47,617 nucleotides of DNA. Origin: Verrucomicrobiia bacterium. Lineage in GTDB: Bacteria > Verrucomicrobiota > Verrucomicrobiia > Verrucomicrobiales > DEV007. Positions within the stretch are counted from its first letter, which is position 1, and the number at the start of each line of letters is the position of its first letter. Positions 31,955-41,814 of this stretch are shown here, in pieces. The DNA lies in contig JAUICH010000036.1 of assembly GCA_030427505.1 (NCBI GenBank), forward strand, positions 1 through 47,617, in the 5' to 3' direction. The translations under genes and the position numbers were made by a program. The notes beneath the pieces are model-generated. The model saw only the letters and a program-made list of their open reading frames with translations, searched no databases and was not told the origin of the DNA.

Positions 31955-34249
31955 ATGAAAAAACCTCTGCTCACCCTGTTTTCCACCGGCCTGCTGCTCA
32001 GCGCCGGAGCCGTTAAATCTCAGGCCGAAACCGTCTTCGTGGAAGCCGAAGCGTTTAAAGACCACGGCGGCTGGGTCTTGGACACCCAGTTCATCGACCT
32101 CATGGGTTCGCCCTACCTCATGGCGCACGGCCTGGGGAACCCCGTGGACGACGCCACCACCACCGTCACTTTCCCAAAGGCGGGCAAATACCAAGTCTGG
32201 GCCCGCACGAAAGACTGGGTAGCCCGCTGGGACGCCCCCGGCATGCCGGGCCGCTTCCAGGTCAAGGTAAACGGCGCTCCCCTGGAGACCGAATTCGGCA
32301 CCGAAGGCGCCCAGTGGCACTGGCAGAGCGGCGGCGAGATCGAGGTGCCCGCTGGCGAAGTGGAAATCTCCCTGCATGACCTGACCGGCTTTAATGGCCG
32401 TTGCGACGCGCTCATTTTCTCCAACGAGCCCGGTTTCGAGCCGGACAACAGCAGCGAGGTCCTGCCCAAGTGGCGCCGCGCCCTCCTGGGACTTTCGGAA
32501 GAACCCATCGAGGAAGGCCCCTTCGACATCGTCTTCGTCGGCGGCGGCTACGCCGGTTCCTGTGGCGCCATCTCCGCCGCCCGCATGGGCCTGAAAGTGG
32601 CCCTCATCCAGAACCGCGGCGTTCTGGGCGGCAACGGCAGCTCCGAGGTCCGCGTCTGGGCCAAAGGCAATACGCCTCCCGGCCTCTACCCCATCGGGGA
32701 CATCATCCAGGAATTTACCGACCAGGCCGAGGCCTCGCCCGGCACTTACGAGGAGTTCGAGGACGACAAGAAAGAAGCCATCGTCCGCGCGGAGCCGAAC
32801 ATTTCTCTCTTCCTGAACCACCATGGCTACGCGGTGGAAATGGAAAACGAGTCGAACATGGAAGCCGTCCTCGCCTTCGACGTCACCACGGGTGAAGTCC
32901 GCCGCTTCACCGGCACCTATTTCTGCGATGCCACGGGCCACGGCACCATCGGCATGATGGCCAACGCGGACCGCACAATGATCGACGGCGGCCGCATGGG
33001 CATGAGCAACATGTGGCGCTGGGAACTGGCGGACGCGCCTCAGACCTTCCCCGAAACCCCGTGGGCCCTGGAACTAAAGGAAGGCGAATTCCCCTACCCC
33101 AAGAAATTCCACGCCGAGTGGTTCTGGGAAAGCGGTTTCGACAAGCACCCCCTGGAAGACTTGGAAGCCATTCGCGACTGGAACCTGCGCGCCAATTTCG
33201 GCGCTTGGAGCGCCATGAAACATGACGGCGTCTATGGCCGCTACGACGAAAGCGGCGGCGCGCACGAAAACGGCCGTCTCATCTGGATGGCCTACGTGGG
33301 CGGCACTCGCGAAACGCAGCAGCTTCTGGGCGATGTGGTCCTGACGGAAGAAGACATCGCGAACCGGCGCCCCTTTGAAGACGGCTGCGTGCTCACCACC
33401 TGGTCCATCGACCTCCACTACCCCAACGAGCAGTACGAAAATGCCTACCCGGAGAATCCCTTCATCTCCAAAGCCGTTCACGGCAAAGGCGTGGACCGGA
33501 AGAAAGGCTACCCGGTTCCCTACCGCTGCTTCTATTCCCGGAACATTAACAACCTCTTCATGGCGGGCCGGAACATCAGCGTCACCCACGAAGCCCTCGG
33601 CACCATCCGCGTCATGAAAACCTGCGGCATGATGGGCGTGGTGGTCGGCAAGGCCGCCGCCGTCGGCAAGAAATACGACCTCTCGCCACGCGACGTCTAT
33701 TACCAGCACCTGGACGAGTTGATCGCCCTGATGCAGCTCCACGGCAACATGCGCCGAGACAATCTGGACGGCGAATTCTACGCCGACCCGAAACTGCCTG
33801 AGCCCTCCGAACTGCCCAGCGACTTCACTCTGTCCAGCAACCTGCCCGGCATCGTGGTGGATGACGACAAGGCCGTCCTCACCGGGAACTGGACGGAGGG
33901 GCACGGTCTCCAGGGCTATGTGGACTACGGCTACCGCTACCACGGCGCGGGCGGCAAAGCGGAGGCCCGCTACGAACTACCGATCAAAGAAGCCGGCGAA
34001 TACGAGATCCGCGTTTCCTGGCAGCCTCACGAAAACCGTTCGTCCAAGACGGCGGTGAAGGTCATCACGCCCGCCGGTGAAAAGACCGTGATCGTGAACC
34101 AGAAGAACGCGCCACCGTTGGAATACGGTTTCTACACCCTGGGCGCTTACAAGCTGGAGCCGGGGCAGCCCGCTTCCGTGGTCTTCACCAATGAAGGCGC
34201 CAACGGAAACGTACACATTGACGCCGTCCAGGCCATCCTGCTGAACTGA
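31955..34249 (+). CDS. Secreted FAD-dependent oxidoreductase with flanking CBM-like domains
   Basis: 764-aa exported flavoprotein. The signal peptide ends near KSQAET. An N-terminal CBM-like beta-sandwich (about 25-180: VFVEAEAFKDHGGWVLD, GKYQVWARTKDW, SLHDLTGFNGRCDALI) precedes the FAD_oxidored domain (about 190-615) with VFVGGGYAGSCGAISAARMGL, NRGVLGGNGSSEVRV and FCDATGHGTIG. The C-terminal part (about 625-764: VDDDKAVLTGNWTEG, AGEYEIRVSWQPHENR, VFTNEGANGNVHIDAVQ) matches the golvesin/xanthan-lyase carbohydrate-binding type. It has no electron-exit domain, unlike the 13562 gene. TTG at 31934 is an alternative; ATG 31955 is preferred. 108 bp after the sulfatase. Confidence 0.9.
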   Translation: MKKPLLTLFSTGLLLSAGAVKSQAETVFVEAEAFKDHGGWVLDTQFIDLMGSPYLMAHGLGNPVDDATTTVTFPKAGKYQVWARTKDWVARWDAPGMPGRFQVKVNGAPLETEFGTEGAQWHWQSGGEIEVPAGEVEISLHDLTGFNGRCDALIFSNEPGFEPDNSSEVLPKWRRALLGLSEEPIEEGPFDIVFVGGGYAGSCGAISAARMGLKVALIQNRGVLGGNGSSEVRVWAKGNTPPGLYPIGDIIQEFTDQAEASPGTYEEFEDDKKEAIVRAEPNISLFLNHHGYAVEMENESNMEAVLAFDVTTGEVRRFTGTYFCDATGHGTIGMMANADRTMIDGGRMGMSNMWRWELADAPQTFPETPWALELKEGEFPYPKKFHAEWFWESGFDKHPLEDLEAIRDWNLRANFGAWSAMKHDGVYGRYDESGGAHENGRLIWMAYVGGTRETQQLLGDVVLTEEDIANRRPFEDGCVLTTWSIDLHYPNEQYENAYPENPFISKAVHGKGVDRKKGYPVPYRCFYSRNINNLFMAGRNISVTHEALGTIRVMKTCGMMGVVVGKAAAVGKKYDLSPRDVYYQHLDELIALMQLHGNMRRDNLDGEFYADPKLPEPSELPSDFTLSSNLPGIVVDDDKAVLTGNWTEGHGLQGYVDYGYRYHGAGGKAEARYELPIKEAGEYEIRVSWQPHENRSSKTAVKVITPAGEKTVIVNQKNAPPLEYGFYTLGAYKLEPGQPASVVFTNEGANGNVHIDAVQAILLN

Positions 34250-34368
34250 GGATGGTCCGGGGCGTCCGGGCCCGGAAATATACCGGTTCGACAGGAAAGT
34301 CCGTCACCCGCGGGGAACCTGCGTTGCGAGGTTTCACAGGTTACTTGGCTATCCTTCAGGAGATTTAA

Positions 34369-34407
34369 TTGACGCAAAGCTGTAATTATCGTATTTTCCG
34401 TAATTAC
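34369..34407 (+). promoter_or_regulatory. Candidate sigma-70 promoter with overlapping palindrome
   Basis: TTGACG (34369-34374), 17-bp spacer, TATTTT (34392-34397), 57 bp before the kinase ATG. A palindrome GTAATTA (34382-34388) / TAATTAC (34401-34407) spans the -10 box, and GTAATTA is also repeated directly 18 bp apart (34382, 34400). The segment is AT-rich in a GC-rich window. Operator function is inferred from position only. Confidence 0.55.
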
Positions 34408-34453
34408 ACGTAATACCTGGCAAGCTATCCCTGGATAACGCCGTCACTCCCAT

Positions 34454-36007
34454 ATGTCGACCAAACCTCACAGGCCGGTCCTTCGCCCCCTTGTTCCGCC
34501 TACCTCCGGGGAGATGAGGTTTGTAGACGAATCGACCAGCCTGGAAGGACAGAACTCCCGGCAGCAGCGGACGCTGGACCAGTTGTCCGCCATCATGAAT
34601 CAGTTCCAGCAGGAACTGCCCGAGCACACGGGAAAGGTCTATCTGGGAAATCCCAACGAAGACCCTCTGGTCACCCGCGTGCGTTCGCTGGTTCGATCTC
34701 TGGATCGCAAAAACCGCGAACTGAGCGCCGCTCACGAGCGAGCGGAAGCCGCCGCCCGCTCCCGGGCTGAATTCCTGGCCAACATGAGCCATGAAATCCG
34801 CACCCCGATGAACGGCATTTTCGGGATGGTGAACCTGGTCCTGGACACAAACCTGACCGACGAACAGCGGGACTTCATTCAGACCATTCAAAGCAGCACC
34901 TCGACCCTGCTGAAAGTGCTCAACGATATCCTGGACTTTTCCCGGCTGAATTCCAGGACCATCCAGTTGGATCAGCGGGTGTTCTTCCCCGCCAAGGTCA
35001 TGGAAGAAGCGCTCCTGACCTTCGCCCCCCTGGCAGAGGAGCGGAATGTCGCGCTGCAGTACACCGTCACGGAGAACACTCCCACCCAGGTCATTGGCGA
35101 CGATTCGCGCATCAAGCAAGTCCTGACCAATCTGATAGGAAACGCGGTCAAGTTCACCCAGGATGGCGAGATAGACGTGGATGTGGCGCTAGTGGAAGAA
35201 GAGAACGGATTCCAGATCCTTCGCTTCAAGATCACCGATACCGGTATCGGCATTCCCGAAGACAAGATCGACAGCCTGTTTCAGCCTTTCACCCAGGCGG
35301 ATGCCTCCATTACCCGGCAATATGGCGGCACGGGCCTGGGCCTGGCCATTTGCAAGGAACTGGTGGGGATTCTGGGCGGAGACATCTGGCTGGAGAGCAC
35401 GCCGGGAAAGGGTTCGATCATTCGCTTTACCGTCAAGGTCCGGCCCACGGCTTTCCGGGCCAATGACGCTTCCAACACCGCGCCGCGCCAGAAAGATTCG
35501 CCCTTCGCGCTCATCAGAGAGATGGAGGAAGAGTCCCCGGAAAAGTCCGGCACCCAGGTGCTTCTGGTGGAAGACAACGAGACCAACCAAAAGGTCGCGA
35601 AACTCACCCTCGAACGGCTCGGTTACAAAGTGACCGTGGCCGGGAATGGCTTGGAAGCCGTCAACGCGGTGCAGAAAGCCGACTTCGACATCATCTGCAT
35701 GGACGTTCAGATGCCCATCATGGACGGCATCGAAGCCACCATCCGCATCCGTGAACTGGGCGTGCCTTCGTCCAACTCGAAGATCATTGCCATGACCGGC
35801 CACGCGTTCAGCGCCGACCGCAGCCGCTGCCTGGAAGCGGGCATGAACGATTTCGTCGCCAAGCCTTTCGACCTGTTCGTTTTGAAGAAAGCGCTCGACC
35901 GCCTCTCCCACGCTTCGGAGGGCCACACCGGCCCCATCCGGCCACCGCGGAATATTCCCGACACTAGCGCTCTGCTAGGTGCCCGGACTCAGCGGATTTC
36001 CGCCTAG
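34454..36007 (+). CDS. Soluble hybrid histidine kinase with receiver domain
   Basis: 517-aa cytoplasmic hybrid sensor kinase with no membrane segment and no recognisable PAS or GAF domain. The N-terminal 100 aa are mostly helical and end in a coiled-coil-like stretch. HisKA: His113 in [15 protein letters not shown]. HATPase: N-box [10 protein letters not shown] (226-235), G1 DTGIGIP, G2 [11 protein letters not shown]. Receiver domain: phospho-acceptor Asp417 in [13 protein letters not shown] and conserved Lys470. There is no HPt domain or dedicated output, so a separate phosphotransfer partner is needed. The likely promoter is immediately upstream. It converges with the NAD(P)-binding gene with 9 bp between stops. 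The signal sensed is unknown. Confidence 0.95.
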   Translation: MSTKPHRPVLRPLVPPTSGEMRFVDESTSLEGQNSRQQRTLDQLSAIMNQFQQELPEHTGKVYLGNPNEDPLVTRVRSLVRSLDRKNRELSAAHERAEAAARSRAEFLANMSHEIRTPMNGIFGMVNLVLDTNLTDEQRDFIQTIQSSTSTLLKVLNDILDFSRLNSRTIQLDQRVFFPAKVMEEALLTFAPLAEERNVALQYTVTENTPTQVIGDDSRIKQVLTNLIGNAVKFTQDGEIDVDVALVEEENGFQILRFKITDTGIGIPEDKIDSLFQPFTQADASITRQYGGTGLGLAICKELVGILGGDIWLESTPGKGSIIRFTVKVRPTAFRANDASNTAPRQKDSPFALIREMEEESPEKSGTQVLLVEDNETNQKVAKLTLERLGYKVTVAGNGLEAVNAVQKADFDIICMDVQMPIMDGIEATIRIRELGVPSSNSKIIAMTGHAFSADRSRCLEAGMNDFVAKPFDLFVLKKALDRLSHASEGHTGPIRPPRNIPDTSALLGARTQRISA

Positions 36008-36016
36008 CGCTCTGAC

Positions 36017-36736
36017 TCAACCTTCCCCTGACGCGTTTCCCGCCGCGTCCGGCCCGTGTTCCCGGGCTGAAGCGGAATTGCGTCCCACAATGGCGGGAGC
36101 CTGGTGGATCAGTTCGTCATTCTCCAGGGCCGCCACCATAAAGAGCGCGAAATCTATCCGGCGCGTCAGGTTGCTTTTCAGGATGGGGTCTCCCACATGC
36201 TCGCTCCAGACGGGCAGGCCTTCGCTTTCGCCTTCTTCCAGATCGCTTCCCCGCACCACGGTCCAGAGGCGGTCGCTGGCGAAAATCCGGCGGCACGCCT
36301 CCACCTGATCGTCGATATCCACCAGGCGAAGCAGCCGCACGATCTTGCCGATGACTTTCAGCAGCGTCAGGAACAGCCAGGAGTACTGGTCCTTCCCGTC
36401 CTTCGTGATGTGCCAGCCACAGGAAAAGATCAGCCGGGAATCCGGCTCCGCGAAGTCGAGCACGGCCTGGGCGGTTCCGGAGGCATAGTCCTCCACGCCC
36501 CATGGGGCCAATACGGTCAGCACCCCATCGCAGCCCGCCACGGCATTTTTGATGACGTCCCGGTCGTTTGTCCGGCCTGGGTAGACCGTTATCCGGTCAC
36601 GAAAGTCATCCAGTTTAGGCACGCTCTCCGCCCGGCATACTCCCACCACCTCGTAGCCCCGGTCCAGGGCATGCTGGATCACGTATCTTCCCAGCTTCCC
36701 TGAAGCGCCGACGATGCAGACTTTCTTACTGGCCAT
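36017..36736 (-). CDS. NmrA-like NAD(P)-binding atypical SDR
   Basis: 239-aa cytoplasmic Rossmann protein. VCIVGASGKLGRYVIQHALDRGYEVVGVCR at the N-terminus carries GxxGxxG of atypical short-chain dehydrogenases (SDR_a5/NmrA-like). VYPGRTNDRDVIKNAVAGCDGVLTVLAPWG follows as the usual second half of the nucleotide fold. There is no clear YxxxK dyad, so it may be a nucleotide sensor or a reductase of unusual mechanism. Its C-terminus nearly meets the kinase gene, tail to tail. Nothing in sequence ties the two in function. Confidence 0.87.
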   Translation of the reverse strand: MASKKVCIVGASGKLGRYVIQHALDRGYEVVGVCRAESVPKLDDFRDRITVYPGRTNDRDVIKNAVAGCDGVLTVLAPWGVEDYASGTAQAVLDFAEPDSRLIFSCGWHITKDGKDQYSWLFLTLLKVIGKIVRLLRLVDIDDQVEACRRIFASDRLWTVVRGSDLEEGESEGLPVWSEHVGDPILKSNLTRRIDFALFMVAALENDELIHQAPAIVGRNSASAREHGPDAAGNASGEG

Positions 36737-36998
36737 TCCGTGAAACCCTCACCTTCCCGAGAAATGCTCCGCCGTCCAGCTTTTGTGGGTGACCCGCGGG
36801 CAGACCGGCTGGCCCCACTCGGCTCCCCGGCACGGCCTGTATGGCGCGTTCCAGCCAGGGTTCCCGGGTATTCCGGCGTTGACCTTCGCCCCGCCTTGTG
36901 GAATGGAGACGGCTGCGAAAACAGGCAAACGCCCCCTGCCGGTGGCGCTTCGTCTTTTCGAAAGCCCGTTCCGAAACCCACCCGCCACGAGATTCCCC

Positions 36999-39743
36999 AT
37001 GGTCAATCCGCTTCGTTCCCTGATCTGCCCTTTCCTGATTGGTCTGGGCCTTGCCACCCCGGCCCTGGCCCAAAAGCCAAAAGCTGAAGAAGAACCGGTG
37101 GTTCCCTTCGACCCCGCGTCCGTGGAACCCGAGAAAGTGCCCCTCGCGCTGTTCCACGCTCCGGAAGGCCTTGAAGTGACCCTCTGGGCCAGTTCGCCCC
37201 AACTTTTCAACCCCACGAATATCGACATCGACAAAGACGGCCGCATCTGGGTGGCTGAAGGCGTTCGCTACCGCAAACACTTCGACCGCCAGCCGGAAGG
37301 CGACCGCATCATGGTCCTGGAAGACACCGACGGCGACGGCAAGGCGGACAGCAGCCACGTCTTCGTCCAGGAAGAAGCCCTGGTCGCCCCCCTTGGCGTG
37401 GCCGTCATCGGGAACAAAATCGTCGTCTCTCAACCGCCGGAACTCATCATCTACACCGACACGGATGGCGACCTGAAGTTCGATTCCGGGGTGGACAAAC
37501 GGGAAGTGCTCCTCACCGGCTTCAACGGAAAGAACCACGACCACAGCCTGCACTCCGTGACCGCCGGGCCGGAAGGGAAATGGTACTTCAACGCCGGGAA
37601 CACGGGTGCCGTCTTTACCGATCGCGACGGCAAAGAATGGGTTTCCGTCGGGCCCTACCGCCCGAAGCTCATCGGCCCCTATGAGTCCCCTTTTGACGCT
37701 GACGCCATGGCGGGCAAGCCGAGCAGCGACGGTCATGTTTACGTGGGCGGCTTTACCGCCCGCATCAATCCGGACGGCACCGGCACGGAGATCATCGGGC
37801 ACAACTACCGCAACAGTTTCGAGCAATCCGTCAATTCCCTGGGTGACGTCTTCCAGAACGACAACGATGACCCGCCGGCCTGCCGCGTCAGCTGGGTCAT
37901 GACCTATGCGAACTTCGGCTTTGCGTCCAATGACGGCCAGCGTTCCTGGCGGGCGGATCAGCGCCCCGGCCAGCCCACCGCGGTGGCGGAATGGCGCCAG
38001 GAAGATCCCGGCATCGCCCCGGCGGGCGACGTCTATGGCGGCGGGTCGCCCACCGGGAACGTGTTTTACGAGAACGGTGCTTTGGGCGACAAATGGACTG
38101 GCACCTTCCTGGCCTGCGAAGCGGGGCGGAACGTGGTGTTCTCCTATCAGCCTCAGCCCGACGGCGCGGGTTTCCGCCTGGAGGGAGAGAACTTCGTCAC
38201 CTCCAATCCCGAAGGCAAATTCGCCGGTTCGGATTTCCTGGGCGGCACCGACAGCGTGAACTTGGACACGCCCACCCTGTTCCGCCCCTCCGACGTGGCG
38301 GTGGGTCCGGATGGCGCCATCTATATTTCCGACTGGTACGACGGCCGCGTGGGCGGTCACCAGGACCTGGACGAAACCTGCTCTGGCGCTATTTACCGGG
38401 TCGCGCCGAAGGGCTTTACGCCGAAGATCCCTGAGTTCGACCTGGCCACCACCGAAGGCCAGATCACCGCCCTGATGAGCCCGGCGGTAAACGTCCGCAA
38501 CCTGGGCTTCGTGGCGCTGAAAGAACAGGGAGACGCCGTCTTGCCCGCGCTGGAAGCAAAAGTCCTGAGCGATCCCAACGAATACATCGCCGCCCGGGCC
38601 ATCTGGCTGATGGCGCAACTGGGTCCCGAAGGCAAAGCGAAGGTGAAAGGCCTCCTGAAAGAAGGTAAGGAATGGCAGCGCATCGTGGCCTACCGCGCCA
38701 TTCGCGCGCTGCATGACGACTTCCTGCCCCTGGCCCGCGAGGCCGTTAAGGACGACTCCCCCGCCGTCCGCCGGGAAGTGGCGCTCTCCATGCGTGATGT
38801 GCCGTTCGCGGGGAACGAAGAGATTTTCGTGACGCTGGCCAAGGGATATGACGGTCTGGACCGCTCTTACCTGGAAGCCTTCGGCACCGGCGCCACCGGC
38901 AAGGAAAGCGAGGTCTATGACGCCGTGAAGGCCGCCCTGCAACAGGACGAGCCCGCCAACTGGTTCCCCTCCTTCGCCCGCATCGCGTGGCGCCTTCACC
39001 CGCCGCAGGCTCTGGAAGCATTGGCCGCCCGCGCCAAGAACGGCAAGCTGCCCGTGGAAGAACGCCACCTCGCCATGGATGCCCTGGCCTTCATTCCCAT
39101 GAAAGAAGCCGCGGACGTCATGATGGATCTGGCCGCCGAACCGGAAAGTCCGTTGCGGGCGGACGCCCTCTGGTGGCTCCTGAACCGCGACACCAATGAA
39201 TGGAAAGAGTTCGGCCTGATGCCTCAACTCGCGCAGCGGGGCATCTTCGATCCCGGTAAGGTCGAGATCATGGAAGTCGTCTCCCCGGACCCCTCGCTGG
39301 TGCCGGACAACCTGCCTCCGGCGGAGGAGGTGCTGAAGCTGGAAGGCGATCCCAATCGCGGCAAACTGGCCGCCCAGCGTTGCCTGATGTGTCACAACAT
39401 CGAAGGCGTGGGCGTCGAGTTTGGCCCCACCTTGACCGGCTGGGGCAGAACCCAGACACGCGAAGTCATCGCCACGTCCATCCTCAATCCCAGCGCGGAC
39501 ATCGCACACGGGTATGACGGCGCGGAGATTAAGACCAAAGACGGCAAGACCATCCACGGGCTGCTGATCAAGGACTCTAATCCCTTTATCATTACCAGTA
39601 TGGGCGGCGTGACTCAGATCGTTCCCGGCGGTAAGATCCAGAGCCGGAAAAAGATGGACCGCAGCCTGATGATGTCCGCCGCGCAGCTCGGCATGACCGC
39701 GCAGGACGTGGCCGACGTGGTGGCCTACCTGAAGTCTATTTAG
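36999..39743 (+). CDS. PVC-type membrane-bound dehydrogenase with HEAT repeats and heme c
   Basis: 914-aa exported protein, second of its type in the window. The signal peptide ends TPALAQ. The propeller (about 40-480) has EGLEVTLWASSPQLFNPTNIDID, DTDGDGKADSSHVFV, DHSLHSVTAGPEGKWYFNAG and VGPDGAIYISDWYDGRVGG. HEAT-like repeats run about 490-770. The C-terminal heme domain carries CLMCH at 795-799, with FGPTLTGWGR and IHGLLIKDSNPFIIT. The likely axial Met lies in the RSLMMSA segment. It is distinct from the 20893 protein in the heme flank and has no paired SGNH gene. ATG at 36999 opens the signal; the frame upstream to 36783 is not convincing. A 9-bp hairpin follows at 39777-39800. Confidence 0.92.
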   Translation: MVNPLRSLICPFLIGLGLATPALAQKPKAEEEPVVPFDPASVEPEKVPLALFHAPEGLEVTLWASSPQLFNPTNIDIDKDGRIWVAEGVRYRKHFDRQPEGDRIMVLEDTDGDGKADSSHVFVQEEALVAPLGVAVIGNKIVVSQPPELIIYTDTDGDLKFDSGVDKREVLLTGFNGKNHDHSLHSVTAGPEGKWYFNAGNTGAVFTDRDGKEWVSVGPYRPKLIGPYESPFDADAMAGKPSSDGHVYVGGFTARINPDGTGTEIIGHNYRNSFEQSVNSLGDVFQNDNDDPPACRVSWVMTYANFGFASNDGQRSWRADQRPGQPTAVAEWRQEDPGIAPAGDVYGGGSPTGNVFYENGALGDKWTGTFLACEAGRNVVFSYQPQPDGAGFRLEGENFVTSNPEGKFAGSDFLGGTDSVNLDTPTLFRPSDVAVGPDGAIYISDWYDGRVGGHQDLDETCSGAIYRVAPKGFTPKIPEFDLATTEGQITALMSPAVNVRNLGFVALKEQGDAVLPALEAKVLSDPNEYIAARAIWLMAQLGPEGKAKVKGLLKEGKEWQRIVAYRAIRALHDDFLPLAREAVKDDSPAVRREVALSMRDVPFAGNEEIFVTLAKGYDGLDRSYLEAFGTGATGKESEVYDAVKAALQQDEPANWFPSFARIAWRLHPPQALEALAARAKNGKLPVEERHLAMDALAFIPMKEAADVMMDLAAEPESPLRADALWWLLNRDTNEWKEFGLMPQLAQRGIFDPGKVEIMEVVSPDPSLVPDNLPPAEEVLKLEGDPNRGKLAAQRCLMCHNIEGVGVEFGPTLTGWGRTQTREVIATSILNPSADIAHGYDGAEIKTKDGKTIHGLLIKDSNPFIITSMGGVTQIVPGGKIQSRKKMDRSLMMSAAQLGMTAQDVADVVAYLKSI

Positions 39744-39776
39744 CGAGGTCTCCTTCCGCGGCGCGAGTATTGAGAA

Positions 39777-39800
39777 AGAGGCAAGTTCACCCTTGCCTCT
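39777..39800 (+). terminator. Hairpin between dehydrogenase and ABM genes
   Basis: Perfect 9-bp stem AGAGGCAAG (39777-39785) / CTTGCCTCT (39792-39800) with a 6-nt loop, 33 bp after the stop. There is no T-tract, so it may attenuate or stabilise the transcript rather than terminate it. Confidence 0.5.
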
Positions 39801-39829
39801 CCCCTCCAGCGCACTAAACCTACGACACC

Positions 39830-40114
39830 ATGATTGCCATCGTCGTCACTTTGGAAGCCAAACCCGGTTGCGCGGATGCTCTGATCGAAGCGCTGGCCGA
39901 AAATGCCCAGGATTCCCGTCAGGAGCCGGGCTGTCTGAAGTGGGAATTTTCCCGCCACCTGGAAAATCCTGACAAGTTCGCCATCTACGAAGTCTATCAG
40001 GACAAAGAAGCCGTCCAGGCCCACTACGACAGCGCTCACTTCAAGCGCTGGTTCGAAAAAGGTCCCGCGCTGATGGCCTCCAAGGAATCTGGCCGCTACG
40101 AAATTCTGGACTGA
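39830..40114 (+). CDS. ABM-family monooxygenase (YgiN-like)
   Basis: 94-aa cytoplasmic dimeric ferredoxin-like protein of the antibiotic-biosynthesis monooxygenase family. The beta-alpha-beta-beta pattern is visible: IVVTLEAKPGCADALIEAL, SRQEPGCLKWEFSRHLENPDKFAIYEVYQDKEAVQAHYDSAHFKRW. Family members oxidise quinols or aromatic substrates without cofactor, or act in quinone redox cycling. The family length (about 95 aa) matches. It lies 87 bp after the dehydrogenase, with a hairpin between. Substrate unknown. Confidence 0.92.
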   Translation: MIAIVVTLEAKPGCADALIEALAENAQDSRQEPGCLKWEFSRHLENPDKFAIYEVYQDKEAVQAHYDSAHFKRWFEKGPALMASKESGRYEILD

Positions 40115-40286
40115 ACCCGGGACGCGGCAGGCGTTTTCTTGTTTTTGCCTTGCGGCAGGCACCCCTTCCCCGCGCGGTCCGCCGGGCCGCGCCAGCGGTT
40201 TTCCACGTTCGCGTACTTGCGGGGCGGGGAACTCCCGGCGTAGGGATAGTCCTCAGAAAGCAAGCTCCCAGGTAAACTCTGTTATC

Positions 40287-41804
40287 ATGAAGAAAACCCG
40301 CTTCGATTCCCTCCGCTCTCGGGCCGCCATCCGTCTCGCAACCGGCATCCTCCTTTTCGTCGCCGCGGTCCTGTCGCCGCCGCAAGCCTTGCGTGCCGCT
40401 GACGATAGCCGTCCCAACATCATCGTCATCCTTTGCGACGACCTGGGCTATGGCGACCTCCACTGCCAGGGGCATCCCACCATCCAAACACCGAACCTGG
40501 ATCAACTGGCCGCGGACGGCATCCGCTTCACGGACTTCTATTCCGCCGCGCCGGTGTGTTCGTCTTCGCGGGTGGGTCTGCTCACGGGACGCACCCCGAA
40601 CCGCGCGGGCGTTTATGACTGGATTCCCGAGGCGAGGCAGAATCCCGCGCGCTGGAATCAGCGTTCCGTGGTGCACATGCGGAAAGAGGAAGTCACCATT
40701 CCTCAGCTCCTGAAAGACGCCGGCTACGCGACCTGCCATTCCGGCAAGTGGCACTGCAACGCCTATTTCAACTCTCCCGAGCAGCCCCAGCCGGGAGACG
40801 CGGGTTTCGACCACTGGTTTTCCACGCAGAACAATGCCTCGCCCTCTCACGAAAACCCGGTGAACTTCGTGCGCAACGGCGAGGAAGTGGGCCCGCTGGA
40901 GGGGTTCAGTTGCCAGATCGTGGCGGACGAGGCCATCCACTGGATGGAGCAGCACGTTGGCAAAAAGCCGGAGCAGCCTTTCTTCATCTACCTCTGCTAC
41001 CACGAACCGCACGAACCCATCGCCTCGCCCCCGGACCTGGTGGCGAAATACGAGAACCTGGGCGCCGCCAATGAGGATCAAGCCCAGTTCTTTGCCAACG
41101 TGGAAAACCTGGACAGCGCCACCGGCAAGGTGCTCCAGAAGCTGGACGACCTGAAGCTGCGCGACAACACCCTGGTGGTCTTCACCTCCGACAACGGCCC
41201 CGAGACACTGAACCGCTACCCCAATGCCAAGCGTTCCTACGGTTCCCCCGGCCCGCTGAAAGGCATGAAGCTTCACACCCATGAGGCCGGATACCGCGTG
41301 GCGGGTCTCATGCGCTGGCCCGCCCGCATCGCCGCCGGCCAGGTTTCCAGCACGCCGGTTTCATCCCTGGACTTCCTGCCCACCTTCGCCTCCCTGGCCG
41401 GGGCAACGGTGCCGGAAGACCTGCACCTGGATGGCGCGAACTTCCTCCCCGCGCTGGAAGGAAAAGCCGTTCCGCGCACGCAGCCGCTCATCTGGGTGTA
41501 TTACAATGCCCTCAACGACGCCAAGGTTTCCATGCGCGACGGCGACTGGAAAGCGCTCGGCATCCTGAACGGCGGCGAGTTTCCCAAGACCGATCACGTC
41601 AACGAAGCGAACATCGGCATGGTTCGCGACGCGAAGATCGACCAGTTCGAGGTCTACCACATCAGCGAAGACCCGTCCGAAGAGAAGAACCTGACGGACG
41701 AGGCCCGGCCCGAAGTGGAAGCGATCAAGGCCAAGCTTCCCGAAATCTATCGCAACGTCCTGGACGGCTCCCACGTCTGGCCGGTGGTGGAAAAGCCGGA
41801 GTGA
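40287..41804 (+). CDS. Secreted sulfatase (CSSSR type)
   Basis: 505-aa exported sulfatase. Arg-rich N-terminus followed by a signal helix (about 19-36, ending ALRAADD). Metal ligands Asp51/Asp52 in VILCDDLGYGD. The modification site is Cys91 in VCSSSRVGLLTGRTPNRAGVYDW, again Ser at the third position. HSGKWH, FTSDNGPE and the tail VYHISEDPSEEKNLTDEA fit the arylsulfatase group. ATG is directly before the signal; there is no Shine-Dalgarno match. An imperfect hairpin lies just after the stop. Substrate unknown. Confidence 0.93.
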   Translation: MKKTRFDSLRSRAAIRLATGILLFVAAVLSPPQALRAADDSRPNIIVILCDDLGYGDLHCQGHPTIQTPNLDQLAADGIRFTDFYSAAPVCSSSRVGLLTGRTPNRAGVYDWIPEARQNPARWNQRSVVHMRKEEVTIPQLLKDAGYATCHSGKWHCNAYFNSPEQPQPGDAGFDHWFSTQNNASPSHENPVNFVRNGEEVGPLEGFSCQIVADEAIHWMEQHVGKKPEQPFFIYLCYHEPHEPIASPPDLVAKYENLGAANEDQAQFFANVENLDSATGKVLQKLDDLKLRDNTLVVFTSDNGPETLNRYPNAKRSYGSPGPLKGMKLHTHEAGYRVAGLMRWPARIAAGQVSSTPVSSLDFLPTFASLAGATVPEDLHLDGANFLPALEGKAVPRTQPLIWVYYNALNDAKVSMRDGDWKALGILNGGEFPKTDHVNEANIGMVRDAKIDQFEVYHISEDPSEEKNLTDEARPEVEAIKAKLPEIYRNVLDGSHVWPVVEKPE

Positions 41805-41814
41805 ATTTGGAGAA

